From an uncultured Glaciecola sp. (GTDB lineage: Bacteria; Pseudomonadota; Gammaproteobacteria; Enterobacterales; Alteromonadaceae): 64,000 bases of DNA. The notes beneath the pieces were generated by a model. It did not search any database. It was not told the origin of the DNA and worked only from the letters and a program-made list of their open reading frames with translations. Position 1 is the first letter of the stretch. Every line of letters starts with the position of its first letter. The translations under genes were made by a program, and so were the position numbers. The stretch is taken from positions 1 to 64,000 of the forward strand of contig CAKZLI010000044.1 in the NCBI GenBank assembly GCA_937125395.1. The letters are read 5' to 3'. This document shows, piece after piece, positions 39,753 through 48,277 of the stretch.

Positions 39753-41060
39753 GTGGTTGCTCAAACAATAAAAACACTCCCTAGACCACACAAAATTTCG
39801 TTGGTGGCTTTATCTATTATTGTGTTTATTTTAACCATTAGCATGTTGTTCAGTGCTGATGCTTCCCGCCATGCAACTTCTCAAGTCTTACAACCAGGGA
39901 TTAAATATCCGATAGCGTTGAGTTTAACAGATGAACAAATCCTGACTGCTGAGACAAATAGTCTCGACGCGCACAATGACGCCACTTCTTACCGTGTTCA
40001 ATCTGGCGATAATCTAGCTAACATATTTAAGCAGGTTGGTTTATCAGCGACAGATACCTACTATGTTTCACGTGCTGGCAAACATGCCAAAAAATTGCTA
40101 AAAATGATGCCGGGTGATTTTCTTAATTTTATTTTTGATGAACGTGGCAAGCTCAATACTTTAACTTATGAATATTCCGATACCGAAACCTTAATTATTC
40201 AACGTAAATCCGATGATGAATATCACTCCGCAATTGATATCGCGAAGGTGTACAGCAAGCTCAGTTTTGCACAAGGCGAGATCGAGTCTTCCTTTTGGAA
40301 TGCGGGGATCAAAGCCGGTATGACCGATAATACGATCATGCAGTTAGCCGATATCTTTGGTTGGGATATTGATTTTGCAATGGAAATCCGGGCTGGCGAT
40401 ACATTTAATGTCATGTATGAAGAGCAGTTTGTCAACGGTGAGTTTATTGGTTATGGCGATATCTTAGCCGCTGAATTTGTTAACCAAGGCGAAGTTTTTC
40501 AAGCGATTCGACACGCTGATGGCAGCTACTATGCGCCGAATGGTCGTAGCATGAAAAAGAGTTTTTTACGTGCGCCCGTTAATTTTAGATACATCAGTTC
40601 TAACTTTACCAAAAAACGCTTTCACCCTGTCCAAAAACGCTGGAAAGCTCACCGTGGAACAGACTATGCAGCCCCTACCGGTACACCGGTTGTCGCCGCT
40701 GGTAAAGGCCGTGTAATTAAATCGACTTATGACAAATACAACGGTCATCATGTATTTATTCAGCATGGTGATAAGTACGTGACTAAATACCTGCATTTTT
40801 CTAAGCGTAAAGTCAAAAAAGGTGACATCGTTAAACAAGGTCAGGTCATAGGCTTGTTAGGTGCAACAGGACTGGCTTCTGGTCCTCATTTACATTATGA
40901 GTTTTTGGTTGATGGTGTGCATCGTAATCCACGTACAGTACAACTTCCTAAAGCAGCACCGATTGATAAAAAGCATAAACACGCGTTTATGCAACTGACC
41001 AAAGCACAACTGAGCCTACTCAATAATAATAAACGCATCATGCTTGCGCGTATTGATTAG
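39753..41060 (+). CDS. mepM: Murein DD-endopeptidase, MepM-like (M23 family)
   Basis: M23 endopeptidases cut the D-Ala-mDAP crosslinks and open space for new peptidoglycan. The 435 residues contain an N-terminal membrane/signal segment (ISLVALSIIVFILTISMLFS), a LysM-like domain (YRVQSGDNLANIFKQVGLSA), a middle OapA-like region and a C-terminal LytM domain with zinc ligands in HRGTDYAAPTGTPVVAAGKG and the HLHYEF motif; all catalytic positions are present. It starts with GTG after an AGAGG site. anmK follows 8 bases later, so crosslink cleavage and wall recycling are co-expressed. Confidence 0.94.
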   Translation: MVAQTIKTLPRPHKISLVALSIIVFILTISMLFSADASRHATSQVLQPGIKYPIALSLTDEQILTAETNSLDAHNDATSYRVQSGDNLANIFKQVGLSATDTYYVSRAGKHAKKLLKMMPGDFLNFIFDERGKLNTLTYEYSDTETLIIQRKSDDEYHSAIDIAKVYSKLSFAQGEIESSFWNAGIKAGMTDNTIMQLADIFGWDIDFAMEIRAGDTFNVMYEEQFVNGEFIGYGDILAAEFVNQGEVFQAIRHADGSYYAPNGRSMKKSFLRAPVNFRYISSNFTKKRFHPVQKRWKAHRGTDYAAPTGTPVVAAGKGRVIKSTYDKYNGHHVFIQHGDKYVTKYLHFSKRKVKKGDIVKQGQVIGLLGATGLASGPHLHYEFLVDGVHRNPRTVQLPKAAPIDKKHKHAFMQLTKAQLSLLNNNKRIMLARID

Positions 41061-41068
41061 GCATTGCG

Positions 41069-42250
41069 ATGGCACTGTACATAGGGATCATGTCTGGGAC
41101 AAGTTTAGACGGTATCGATGTTGCGTTGGTGTCGATTGAAGGAGATAACACCTTACCAATCATACGGTGTCGTGCTGCGCGTACCACCCCTTTCTCGAGT
41201 GCATTACTAACTGATTTACAACAAATGATGATCCAGCCTGTACAACATGTTGCTCATGTAGGTGCAGTTCAAAACCAGCTTGCACACGAATATGCATTAG
41301 CCGTCAATCAGCTATTACATGATACCCAATTTGATGCATCAGATATCCATGCTATAGGTTGTCATGGACAGACAATTTGGCATGCACCTGATGCCGATTC
41401 TCCGTATTCGATTCAATTAAATAACGCAGCCTTACTCGCTGCTAATACTGGTATTGCGGTCATTGATAATTTTCGAGCCAAAGATCTCGCTTTGCAGGGG
41501 CAAGGTGCTCCCTTAGTGCCTGCTTTTCATCATGCCCTACTGCATGATTTGCACAGTGATCGTGACGATAGCCATGATCAGCAAACCCGCGCGGTCATTA
41601 ACATCGGTGGAATTGCCAATGTGACTCTGTTACCAGCTCAAGGTCTGATAACCGATGTCCTAGGGTTTGATACCGGTCCAGGTAATACATTGCTTGATAC
41701 TTGGTGCCTACACCACACTGGCCAAACCTATGACAAAGACGGTGAATGGGGGGCAAGTGGCAACGTCGATAATGCTTTGTTACAGCAAATGCTGAGCGAC
41801 CCCTATTTTGCCATAGCAGGACCAAAAAGCTCCGGACGTGAATATTTTAATCGTGATTGGGTCTTGCACCACATTATGGCTATTTGTGCAGATGATTTGG
41901 CTCCTTGTGATGTGCAAGCTACGCTCGTGCAATTAACCGCACACACCATCGCTCGGAGCCTTCACCATGCAAAAAATGAGACAGCACCGCAATCCATAGC
42001 AGACTCACAATGGATTATTTGTGGTGGCGGCGCGCACAATCCATACTTGATGCTTGCACTCAAGGCTCTAGCACCGTCCAAGACGCACGTTATTGACATG
42101 CAAACGCTCGGTATAGACAGTGATGCACTTGAAGCAATGGCATTCGCTTGGTTAGCATTTTGTTATGAACACCGTCTGCGTGCTAATTTACCTCACGTTA
42201 CAGGTGCCCAACGACCTGTCATTCTTGGCAGTAAAACACAGCATGACTAA
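41069..42250 (+). CDS. anmK: Anhydro-N-acetylmuramic acid kinase
   Basis: AnmK opens and phosphorylates 1,6-anhydro-MurNAc from recycled peptidoglycan, giving MurNAc 6-phosphate. The 393 residues carry the family opening YIGIMSGTSLDGIDVALV, GCHGQTIWHAP, NIGGIANVTLLP, VLGFDTGPGNTLLDTWC and GAHNPYLMLALK. It has a full-length active-site layout with the GTSLDGID loop. It is coupled to the neighbouring genes on both sides, overlapping the next start by eight bases. Confidence 0.96.
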   Translation: MALYIGIMSGTSLDGIDVALVSIEGDNTLPIIRCRAARTTPFSSALLTDLQQMMIQPVQHVAHVGAVQNQLAHEYALAVNQLLHDTQFDASDIHAIGCHGQTIWHAPDADSPYSIQLNNAALLAANTGIAVIDNFRAKDLALQGQGAPLVPAFHHALLHDLHSDRDDSHDQQTRAVINIGGIANVTLLPAQGLITDVLGFDTGPGNTLLDTWCLHHTGQTYDKDGEWGASGNVDNALLQQMLSDPYFAIAGPKSSGREYFNRDWVLHHIMAICADDLAPCDVQATLVQLTAHTIARSLHHAKNETAPQSIADSQWIICGGGAHNPYLMLALKALAPSKTHVIDMQTLGIDSDALEAMAFAWLAFCYEHRLRANLPHVTGAQRPVILGSKTQHD

Positions 42251-43247
42251 GCAGATACCACCTACGCAGTACTCGTTGACTATTTTGTCGCGCGATGCAC
42301 ATGTGTACGCAACACTCTTTACACAATTACTCGCTGCAGACCCAACTATACCGGTTACTCTTGACTGCGTTGCTTGTGACCCACATGCAATCAATTCGGC
42401 GCAAGCTAAGGGGACGCATATTTTGCTGGCAGATCCTAATATAGCCAGTCAGGTGATTGCGTCTATGCCTAACTTGCAATGGTGTCAGTCCACTTGGGCA
42501 GGCAATGCGCCGTTATTAACCCATCCTAAACAGGATTATATGTTAACTGGCGTTAAAGGCATATTTAGCCAACTCATGAGCGAATATGTATTGAGTTATA
42601 TATTGGCTTACATTCGTCAACATGATGCTTTTGCTCAGTTACAAACGCAAAGCCAGTGGCATCCACCAACGCTAACCAGCATGACTGAGTATACGATTGG
42701 CATTATGGGTATGGGCAATATAGCACAAGGCATGCTACCGGTATTTGATGCATTGCAAGCCAATGTAATTGGGTTAAGTCATTCCGGCAAGACACTCACT
42801 AGTCATCCACACTTAACCATGTACTCCAGCGAATATAAGGCTGAGTTCTTGACCCACTGTGATGTATTAGTTAATTTGTTACCCGAAACCAAGCAAACAC
42901 AAGGTTTTATCACGCATACTGATTTAATGTCACGCCATGCACAGCGACCCTCGAATTCACGCGGTTTATTGTTTGTTAATGCCGGTCGTGGCAGTGTGAT
43001 AAGTGATGAATGCGTCTATCGTAGTTTGCAAGAGGGACTGTTAGACCAAGCGGTGTTAGATGTGTTTAGCCAGGAGCCTTTGCCCAGTGACAGTCCATTA
43101 TGGACTCATCCACAGGTTAAAATAACCCAACACACAGCGGCAATTTCAACGCCCGAACGGGTGATGAGTGTGGTCAGTGACAACCTGACGTTATTTATCA
43201 ATCATCGCCCACTTAATTTTACATTGGATCCGATAACAGGATACTAG
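42243..43247 (+). CDS. D-isomer 2-hydroxyacid dehydrogenase family protein (GhrA-like)
   Basis: The family reduces 2-oxoacids such as glyoxylate or hydroxypyruvate with NAD(P)H. From ATG 42243 it has 334 residues: the Rossmann motif GIMGMGNIAQGM, catalytic Arg in VNAGRGSVIS, Glu in VFSQEPLPSDSPLW and His in ITQHTAAIS. The upstream in-frame start at 42165 would overlap anmK by 86 bases and adds residues unlike the family, so it is rejected. The short nucleotide loop without a clear NADPH-selective Arg leaves cofactor preference open. Confidence 0.88.
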   Translation: MTKQIPPTQYSLTILSRDAHVYATLFTQLLAADPTIPVTLDCVACDPHAINSAQAKGTHILLADPNIASQVIASMPNLQWCQSTWAGNAPLLTHPKQDYMLTGVKGIFSQLMSEYVLSYILAYIRQHDAFAQLQTQSQWHPPTLTSMTEYTIGIMGMGNIAQGMLPVFDALQANVIGLSHSGKTLTSHPHLTMYSSEYKAEFLTHCDVLVNLLPETKQTQGFITHTDLMSRHAQRPSNSRGLLFVNAGRGSVISDECVYRSLQEGLLDQAVLDVFSQEPLPSDSPLWTHPQVKITQHTAAISTPERVMSVVSDNLTLFINHRPLNFTLDPITGY

Positions 43248-43263
43248 ACACAAGGTCATACTG

Positions 43264-43992
43264 ATGAAATATCATGCTACAGCACGCACACACTTCCCGA
43301 CTTCGATTTATCTAGCTGCATCTTCACTGTGCATGCGTCGAATTAGTTTTTTGATTGGCTTATTCTGCATGACACTGTTTAGCGTCAGTAATAGCTATGC
43401 CGTTGCAACAATGCCGCCACCAGATCAATTATCATCGGCTCAACAATACCCACCGGCATTAAGCATTAGTGCGGTAACGCCCAGCGAACACAATGCTTTT
43501 TTTGCTGCGCTAACGCAGTTGTGTGGACAAGCCTTTACTGGAAAATTAGCCGTGGATACCTCAGGGAGTGACCGTTTTGCTGATGCCACTTTGCTGATGC
43601 ATGTTCGAGAATGCTCTGATACACAAATAAAAATTCCTTTTTTTGTTGGTGAAGATGCATCTCGTACGTGGGTAATAACCAAAACCGGTGCCGGGTTACT
43701 GCTAAAACATGATCATCGCCATGCTGATGGCAGTCATGATAGTTTAACCATGTATGGCGGTCATACACAAAGCGTCGGCTCTGCACATACCCAAGCTTTT
43801 CCGGTAGACCATTATACCCAAGCATTATTTATTGAATTAGGCTATCCGCAAAGCTTAACGAACGTCTGGGAAGTGTTTATTTATGAGAAAACATTCACCT
43901 ATCGTTTAACCCGCGCTGGTTTTGAATTTAAAGTAGAATTTGATTTAACCCAACCCGTTCAAGCCAACATGCAACCTTGGGGTCATCGTTAA
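43264..43992 (+). CDS. Exported protein of unknown function
   Basis: I do not recognise the family. The 242-residue frame has a hydrophobic segment (ISFLIGLFCMTLFSVSNSYA, about residues 27-46) preceded by Arg-Arg, a probable signal peptide. The mature part has two well-spaced Cys residues that could form a disulfide (QLCGQAF and VRECSDT), a His-rich loop (KHDHRHADGSH) and beta-strand-like segments (VWEVFIYEKTFTYRLTRAGF). AAGG upstream of 43264 favours that start, but ATG 43333 would give a more conventional signal peptide. It ends the mepM-anmK-dehydrogenase run and may be a wall- or envelope-related accessory. Confidence 0.7.
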   Translation: MKYHATARTHFPTSIYLAASSLCMRRISFLIGLFCMTLFSVSNSYAVATMPPPDQLSSAQQYPPALSISAVTPSEHNAFFAALTQLCGQAFTGKLAVDTSGSDRFADATLLMHVRECSDTQIKIPFFVGEDASRTWVITKTGAGLLLKHDHRHADGSHDSLTMYGGHTQSVGSAHTQAFPVDHYTQALFIELGYPQSLTNVWEVFIYEKTFTYRLTRAGFEFKVEFDLTQPVQANMQPWGHR

Positions 43993-44008
43993 TCATACGA
44001 TCAAAAAA

Positions 44009-44060
44009 GCCATCTAATCATGCGCTGACGTCATTCACGTCCGTTACATTATTAGATGGC
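44009..44060. terminator. Bidirectional terminator between the exported protein gene and erpA
   Basis: GCCATCTAAT at 44009-44018 pairs exactly with ATTAGATGGC at 44051-44060, with a nested GACGT/ACGTC stem. An A-run precedes it on the plus strand, giving a T-run for the minus-strand erpA transcript; T-rich sequence follows on the plus strand too. Confidence 0.85.
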
Positions 44061-44086
44061 CTTTGCTATAGATATAGCGCTAATAC

Positions 44087-44431
44087 TTAGATTGAGAAGC
44101 TAGAACCACATCCACAAGTTGTCGTTGCGTTAGGATTATTGACCAAAAAACGAGAACCTTCTAAGCCTTCAGTATAATCGACAATACCGCCAACTAAATA
44201 TTGCAAGCTCATTGGATCAACGACCAATGTCACTTCGTTTTTTTCAATCGTCATGTCACCTTCGTTGACTTTTTCATCGAACGTGAAGCCATATTGAAAA
44301 CCTGAGCAGCCGCCACCGGTTACATACACACGTAACTTAAGTTCTGGGTTGTTTTCTTCTTCAATTAGCGTTTTTACTTTACTTGCAGCCGATTCTGAAA
44401 ATTCGATCGGGAGAGCCATTTCTACAGTCAT
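44087..44431 (-). CDS. erpA: Iron-sulfur cluster insertion protein ErpA
   Basis: ErpA is an A-type carrier that delivers Fe-S clusters to apoproteins, including isoprenoid-pathway enzymes. From the ATG at 44431 it has 114 residues, with cluster ligands Cys in [12 protein letters not shown] and the pair in [11 protein letters not shown], plus [19 protein letters not shown], nearly identical to E. coli. An upstream in-frame ATG adds six residues (MDAILV) not expected in the family. In E. coli erpA is adjacent to clcA; here a ClC gene lies one gene away. Confidence 0.97.
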   Translation of the reverse strand: MTVEMALPIEFSESAASKVKTLIEEENNPELKLRVYVTGGGCSGFQYGFTFDEKVNEGDMTIEKNEVTLVVDPMSLQYLVGGIVDYTEGLEGSRFLVNNPNATTTCGCGSSFSI

Positions 44432-44490
44432 AACAAGAATCGCATCCATTTCATATAATAAATCAATTATCTAATACTTGAGTAAATTCA

Positions 44491-45219
44491 TCAAGTATTA
44501 GGTGCAATTAAATCTGCCCAGAGAACGGTCTGTGTAAAGCTATCGATCTTACGTTTCCATTGATATACATCGGTTGATATCGTTATCGAATTGGCAACAA
44601 ATCCCTCAGGTAACTGAATCACATATTGTTTTTCCAAAAAATACTGATAGCGATAGCGCATAGATTCATCCGTATTCTCAATAAATACCGATCCGCTGAA
44701 TAATGTAGGCAAGGCTAAGGTTGTTGCTTGGTCGGCAACAATCCCTTCAATCGTGATGTTTAATGTACCATTGATCACCGATTTGAGCGCGCGGCCTTGC
44801 AGTAAAAGCAGATCAAGCAAATAATGCCGTTGTTCTGGTAAACGGTGTAACTGCAATTGATGGATTGCAAATGGCCCTGCTTTTTCATTTTCGCCAAGAA
44901 CAAGTTGATACAGTTGGATTTTTTGTTGGAGCGCTTGATTCTCTTCCAATAACTCGAGCATGCTTTGCTCGGCTATTTTTTGAGCGCTGTGCTGTACCGC
45001 AATATCGACATCTAACTGACTCAACGCTTGATTTAAACGATGATTTTCGGCTTGAGCATGAGCCAGAGAACCACTTAACTGTGCTGTCTGTTGTCGGTTT
45101 TCTGCTTGCTGAAAGGTAGCCAGTTGATAGCCGATAAAGAGCATGCCAATCAATAAGCCAACGATTAACGCATAAAAGCGGAATGCACTGGCACTTTGCC
45201 TAAATCGATACAAATCCAT
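44491..45219 (-). CDS. Membrane-anchored coiled-coil protein (DUF6776-like)
   Basis: The 242 residues have a basic start, one membrane helix (FYALIVGLLIGMLFIGYQLA), a long coiled coil (about residues 40-105, ENRQQTAQLSGSLAHAQAEN through LEENQALQQKIQLYQLVLGE) and a C-terminal beta-rich domain presumably in the periplasm. This matches the layout of DUF6776 proteins seen beside erpA/hemL-type genes in marine gammaproteobacteria. No function is known. The assignment rests on architecture and context. Confidence 0.7.
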   Translation of the reverse strand: MDLYRFRQSASAFRFYALIVGLLIGMLFIGYQLATFQQAENRQQTAQLSGSLAHAQAENHRLNQALSQLDVDIAVQHSAQKIAEQSMLELLEENQALQQKIQLYQLVLGENEKAGPFAIHQLQLHRLPEQRHYLLDLLLLQGRALKSVINGTLNITIEGIVADQATTLALPTLFSGSVFIENTDESMRYRYQYFLEKQYVIQLPEGFVANSITISTDVYQWKRKIDSFTQTVLWADLIAPNT

Positions 45220-45323
45220 GCCTAGTCCTATTTGGTTATCAAGTAATATGCAACATTATGATATTATGCCATTTATTGAACTAGTTATTCACTAGAATTA
45301 CCGTTAAAAACAGAAAATATTCT

Positions 45324-47069
45324 ATGCTTGATGCGCTGCGACTCACATTATCTTATCCAAAAACCTCATGGCAATTATGCCTATTAGGGGTCATCGCGGG
45401 TGTTTGTGCAGCCACCGTTATAATCATTTTTCGTTTATCATTTCAATATATCCAACTGCATCTGTTACCTGAACTGGGTGCGTATGATCAATTAACTTGG
45501 TACGCACGTTTTGCCCTCCCCTTTATGGGCGTTCTTGGGATCTATCTGGTCGCTTTACTTACCGGACGAGAACATTATCGACTAGGGATCCCTTTTGTTA
45601 TTCACCGTTTTAAAAATGACTACGGATTAATGCCATTTCGTTCGAGTATCAATCAATTTTTTGGTGGTATTTTTGCACTTGCTAGTGGTTTTTTTGTTGG
45701 TCGTGAGGGCCCATCCGTCCATCTTGGCGCGGCAGGCACCAGTTTTGTCGGCGATGGGTTAAAACTACCGTACAATTGTATCCGCATATTAGCAGGTTGT
45801 GGAATTGCTGCGGGTATTGCGGCGTCTTTCAATACCCCCTTTGCTGCCGTGATGTTTGTAATGGAAGTTGTCATGCGCAACTATCGCATACATATTTTTA
45901 TTCCGATTATGCTCTCTGCAGCAATCGGTTCGGTCATGTCACGTTTAGTCTTTGGTGAAGGCACTGCGTTATTATTTTTGTCGTTTGCTGATCTCGACAA
46001 AATCATTTTTGTTTATCTCATCATTTTTGGTATGTTCCTGGGGGCACTCTCAGCATTATTTAACCATCAATTGATGCAAGTCATGCAACGCTGCCAGCAT
46101 ATGAGTATGCCATTGCGCTTCGCGCTTGCTGCTGCCGTCACGGGCAGTATTGGTATTTTTTTACCGCAAGCAATGGGAGCTGAGTTTGAAGCTGTGCATA
46201 TCTTGTTTGACCAAGAAGTCAGTATAGGTGTGCTGATTGGGATTTTAGTCGCTAAGTTTGTTTTGGCTATGGTCGCAATTGGGCTTGGGATCCCTGGTGG
46301 GATCATTGGTCCAGTAATGATTATCGGTATGTTTTCAGGGGCTATCCTCGCCTATCCGTTAGAAACCCTGATAGGTACCACCCAACACCATGATAGTTTT
46401 GTACTACTCGGTCTAGCAGGTATGTTAACCGCCGTGTTGCATGCACCTTTAGCTGCCTTGAGTGCCGTAATGGAGCTTTCCTACGCACCTGAAATTGTCC
46501 TACCAGCAATCTTAGTGATTGTGCCAGCGTATGTTGTCTCTAATCAGGTATTTAATAATCGTTCGATCTTTATTCGTCAAATGGAATTCCAACAGCTCAA
46601 CTATAAACTCGCTCCGGTGATCCAAAATTTGCAACGAACCGGTGTGCTGGCTTTGTGTCAACAACCCGTCCAGCAATTTACTGAATCTGAACATAGCGCA
46701 ATGCTTGAGTATCTCCAAGAGCACCCTACAGACTTGTGTATTTATCAAAGTCAGCAGCCGACTGAAGGGAGCCTTGAATTGCACAGCGAACACATCAATC
46801 AAGCAGGAAATCATCCAAAAACGCATCTAGAAAGTACATTAACCTGGTACTTAGTTGAACCTGATGTGCGGTTAACGAAAGACTCACAACCTGTGCTAAC
46901 GACACGTTTACCTATATTTTCGTATCAAAATACCTTGGGTGAGGTGTATGATGAGTTACAAGGACGACGCAATGGTGCAGTGTTGATCACCTGCCCCAAC
47001 GCGCATAAAATCTATGGTGTTATCACATGGAATGCATTGCATAGCTATTTGTTTCAATTGGAACATTAG
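45324..47069 (+). CDS. ClC-family chloride channel/transporter homologue with divergent ion site
   Basis: ClC proteins move chloride, usually two Cl- for one H+ in bacteria. The 581 residues contain about ten to twelve helical segments and then a cytoplasmic C-terminal region ending in a CBS-like unit. The gating glutamate is present (E128 in FVGREGPSVHLG), as is GLGIPGGIIGP. The GSGIP selectivity motif reads RLGIP (Leu87 where ClC-ec1 has Ser107), and the internal proton glutamate pair EE reads EV (E181-V182), so the Glu203 position is Val. Channels of the family also have Val there. It diverges from the DUF6776-like gene; erpA next to a ClC gene is conserved in E. coli. Confidence 0.9.
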   Translation: MLDALRLTLSYPKTSWQLCLLGVIAGVCAATVIIIFRLSFQYIQLHLLPELGAYDQLTWYARFALPFMGVLGIYLVALLTGREHYRLGIPFVIHRFKNDYGLMPFRSSINQFFGGIFALASGFFVGREGPSVHLGAAGTSFVGDGLKLPYNCIRILAGCGIAAGIAASFNTPFAAVMFVMEVVMRNYRIHIFIPIMLSAAIGSVMSRLVFGEGTALLFLSFADLDKIIFVYLIIFGMFLGALSALFNHQLMQVMQRCQHMSMPLRFALAAAVTGSIGIFLPQAMGAEFEAVHILFDQEVSIGVLIGILVAKFVLAMVAIGLGIPGGIIGPVMIIGMFSGAILAYPLETLIGTTQHHDSFVLLGLAGMLTAVLHAPLAALSAVMELSYAPEIVLPAILVIVPAYVVSNQVFNNRSIFIRQMEFQQLNYKLAPVIQNLQRTGVLALCQQPVQQFTESEHSAMLEYLQEHPTDLCIYQSQQPTEGSLELHSEHINQAGNHPKTHLESTLTWYLVEPDVRLTKDSQPVLTTRLPIFSYQNTLGEVYDELQGRRNGAVLITCPNAHKIYGVITWNALHSYLFQLEH

Positions 47070-47134
47070 CCGTATTTGATTTGTGCTGACGGCATATAAT
47101 CACATCTATTTAGACAGTACAAAGAGAGCAAGAC

Positions 47135-47563
47135 ATGACTTTATTATGGGTAAAAGCCTTACATATCTTTTTTATGGTAGCGTGGATGGCAGGGATCTTT
47201 TATTTACCCAGGCTATTTGTTTATTTTGCAGAGAACCCTGAACCAGCGACACGAAACGTATTTAAAGTGATGCAACGGCGGTTATGGTTTTTTGTGGCAC
47301 CATTTGCTTTGTTAACACTGATATTCGGTATTTGGCTAATTGCTATTTATGGGATGGATTGGTTTGTCGCTTCGACCTGGCTGCATATAAAACTAGTCCT
47401 TTTACTTGGCCTATATGGCTATTACGGCTATCTCTACACAATAATGCGCGATCTTGCCAAGGATCAAAATATCCGTTCATCGCGCTTTTATCGGTTTTTG
47501 AATGAAGCACCAGTATTGGTTTTATTGGCCATTGTTATTTTGGCCGTCGTTAAACCATTCTAA
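47135..47563 (+). CDS. hemJ: Protoporphyrinogen oxidase HemJ (UPF0093)
   Basis: HemJ oxidises protoporphyrinogen IX to protoporphyrin IX at the membrane in bacteria lacking HemG or HemY. The 142 residues form four helices with the conserved His in KALHIFFMVAWMAGIFYLPR and the ASTWLHIKLVLLLGLYGYYG segment bearing the second His/Lys. AGAGAG precedes the ATG. Its last 42 bases overlap the 3' end of the opposite-strand gene. Confidence 0.92.
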   Translation: MTLLWVKALHIFFMVAWMAGIFYLPRLFVYFAENPEPATRNVFKVMQRRLWFFVAPFALLTLIFGIWLIAIYGMDWFVASTWLHIKLVLLLGLYGYYGYLYTIMRDLAKDQNIRSSRFYRFLNEAPVLVLLAIVILAVVKPF

Positions 47564-48193
47564 TTGATCAGGTAAATACCCTGCTAATACGCCACTTAAT
47601 TCAATGTATTGGGTTAATGCTCCAGGTAAGGATGCAAAAATTTGCGGTAACGCATTAACCAATGCGGCTTGTTGATCCTCTGATTTATTGGACAAGCTCA
47701 ATGTAACATCAGCAAATGTAGTAAATAACGATAAGCAATGACTTAATGTTTTGCTGTGTATCGCTTGCTCTGCTTGTGGCATATACTCCCAAGCCGCTTG
47801 CCATTGTGCTTGCTGAGCAGCATGTACAAACAAAACCCCTTGCAAAAATACGGCATAATCAGGACTTGTTTGTGCCGTCTTCGCTATACTGCTCTGCTGT
47901 GATTGAAACTGCCAAGCGTGACTAAACCCTAACTCGGTGTTTTGAATATCTGCTAATACTTCAGCTAATGCATTCATCAATTCATGTGTTAAGAGCACCA
48001 AATCTGACTGTTGTGGTACTTGAGCGTGCTGCTCAAACACATACCCTAGCCAAGTTTCTGGCAAAGGTATTTCTGGAACACAGCCAATGGCAAACAGCAT
48101 TCCATGGATTTTGTGGGGTGGATATAATGTATCTTGCCATAACGATTGTTCAAATAGTTGTTGCAATGCGTTCGGCAGATAAGATTGATTCAT
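47522..48193 (-). CDS. UPF0149 (YecA/YgfB)-like helical protein
   Basis: From ATG 48193 it has 223 residues and is mostly helical. The segment IHGMLFAIGCVPEIPLPETW resembles the LHGYLTAVAVGPxxIPPSEW signature of the UPF0149 family, but the rest is diverged and the C-terminal zinc-binding motif of YecA is absent. The longest frame begins at 48289 and would add 32 residues that are hydrophobic and unlike the family. The function is unknown. It overlaps hemJ by 42 bases, tail to tail, and diverges from an Nramp-like gene. Confidence 0.65.
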   Translation of the reverse strand: MNQSYLPNALQQLFEQSLWQDTLYPPHKIHGMLFAIGCVPEIPLPETWLGYVFEQHAQVPQQSDLVLLTHELMNALAEVLADIQNTELGFSHAWQFQSQQSSIAKTAQTSPDYAVFLQGVLFVHAAQQAQWQAAWEYMPQAEQAIHSKTLSHCLSLFTTFADVTLSLSNKSEDQQAALVNALPQIFASLPGALTQYIELSGVLAGYLPDQLEWFNDGQNNNGQ

Positions 48194-48277
48194 AATGCGA
48201 GTGGTTCGTTTGTTGTCAATTGTGCGCATAGTATGGCATAGTAACTTATTGACATAAAACAACAAAAATAAAATATC

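Noticed and set aside
42165..42242. Upstream extension of the hydroxyacid dehydrogenase
   Set aside because: It would overlap anmK by 86 bases and adds residues unlike the family; ATG 42243 gives the normal stop-start overlap.
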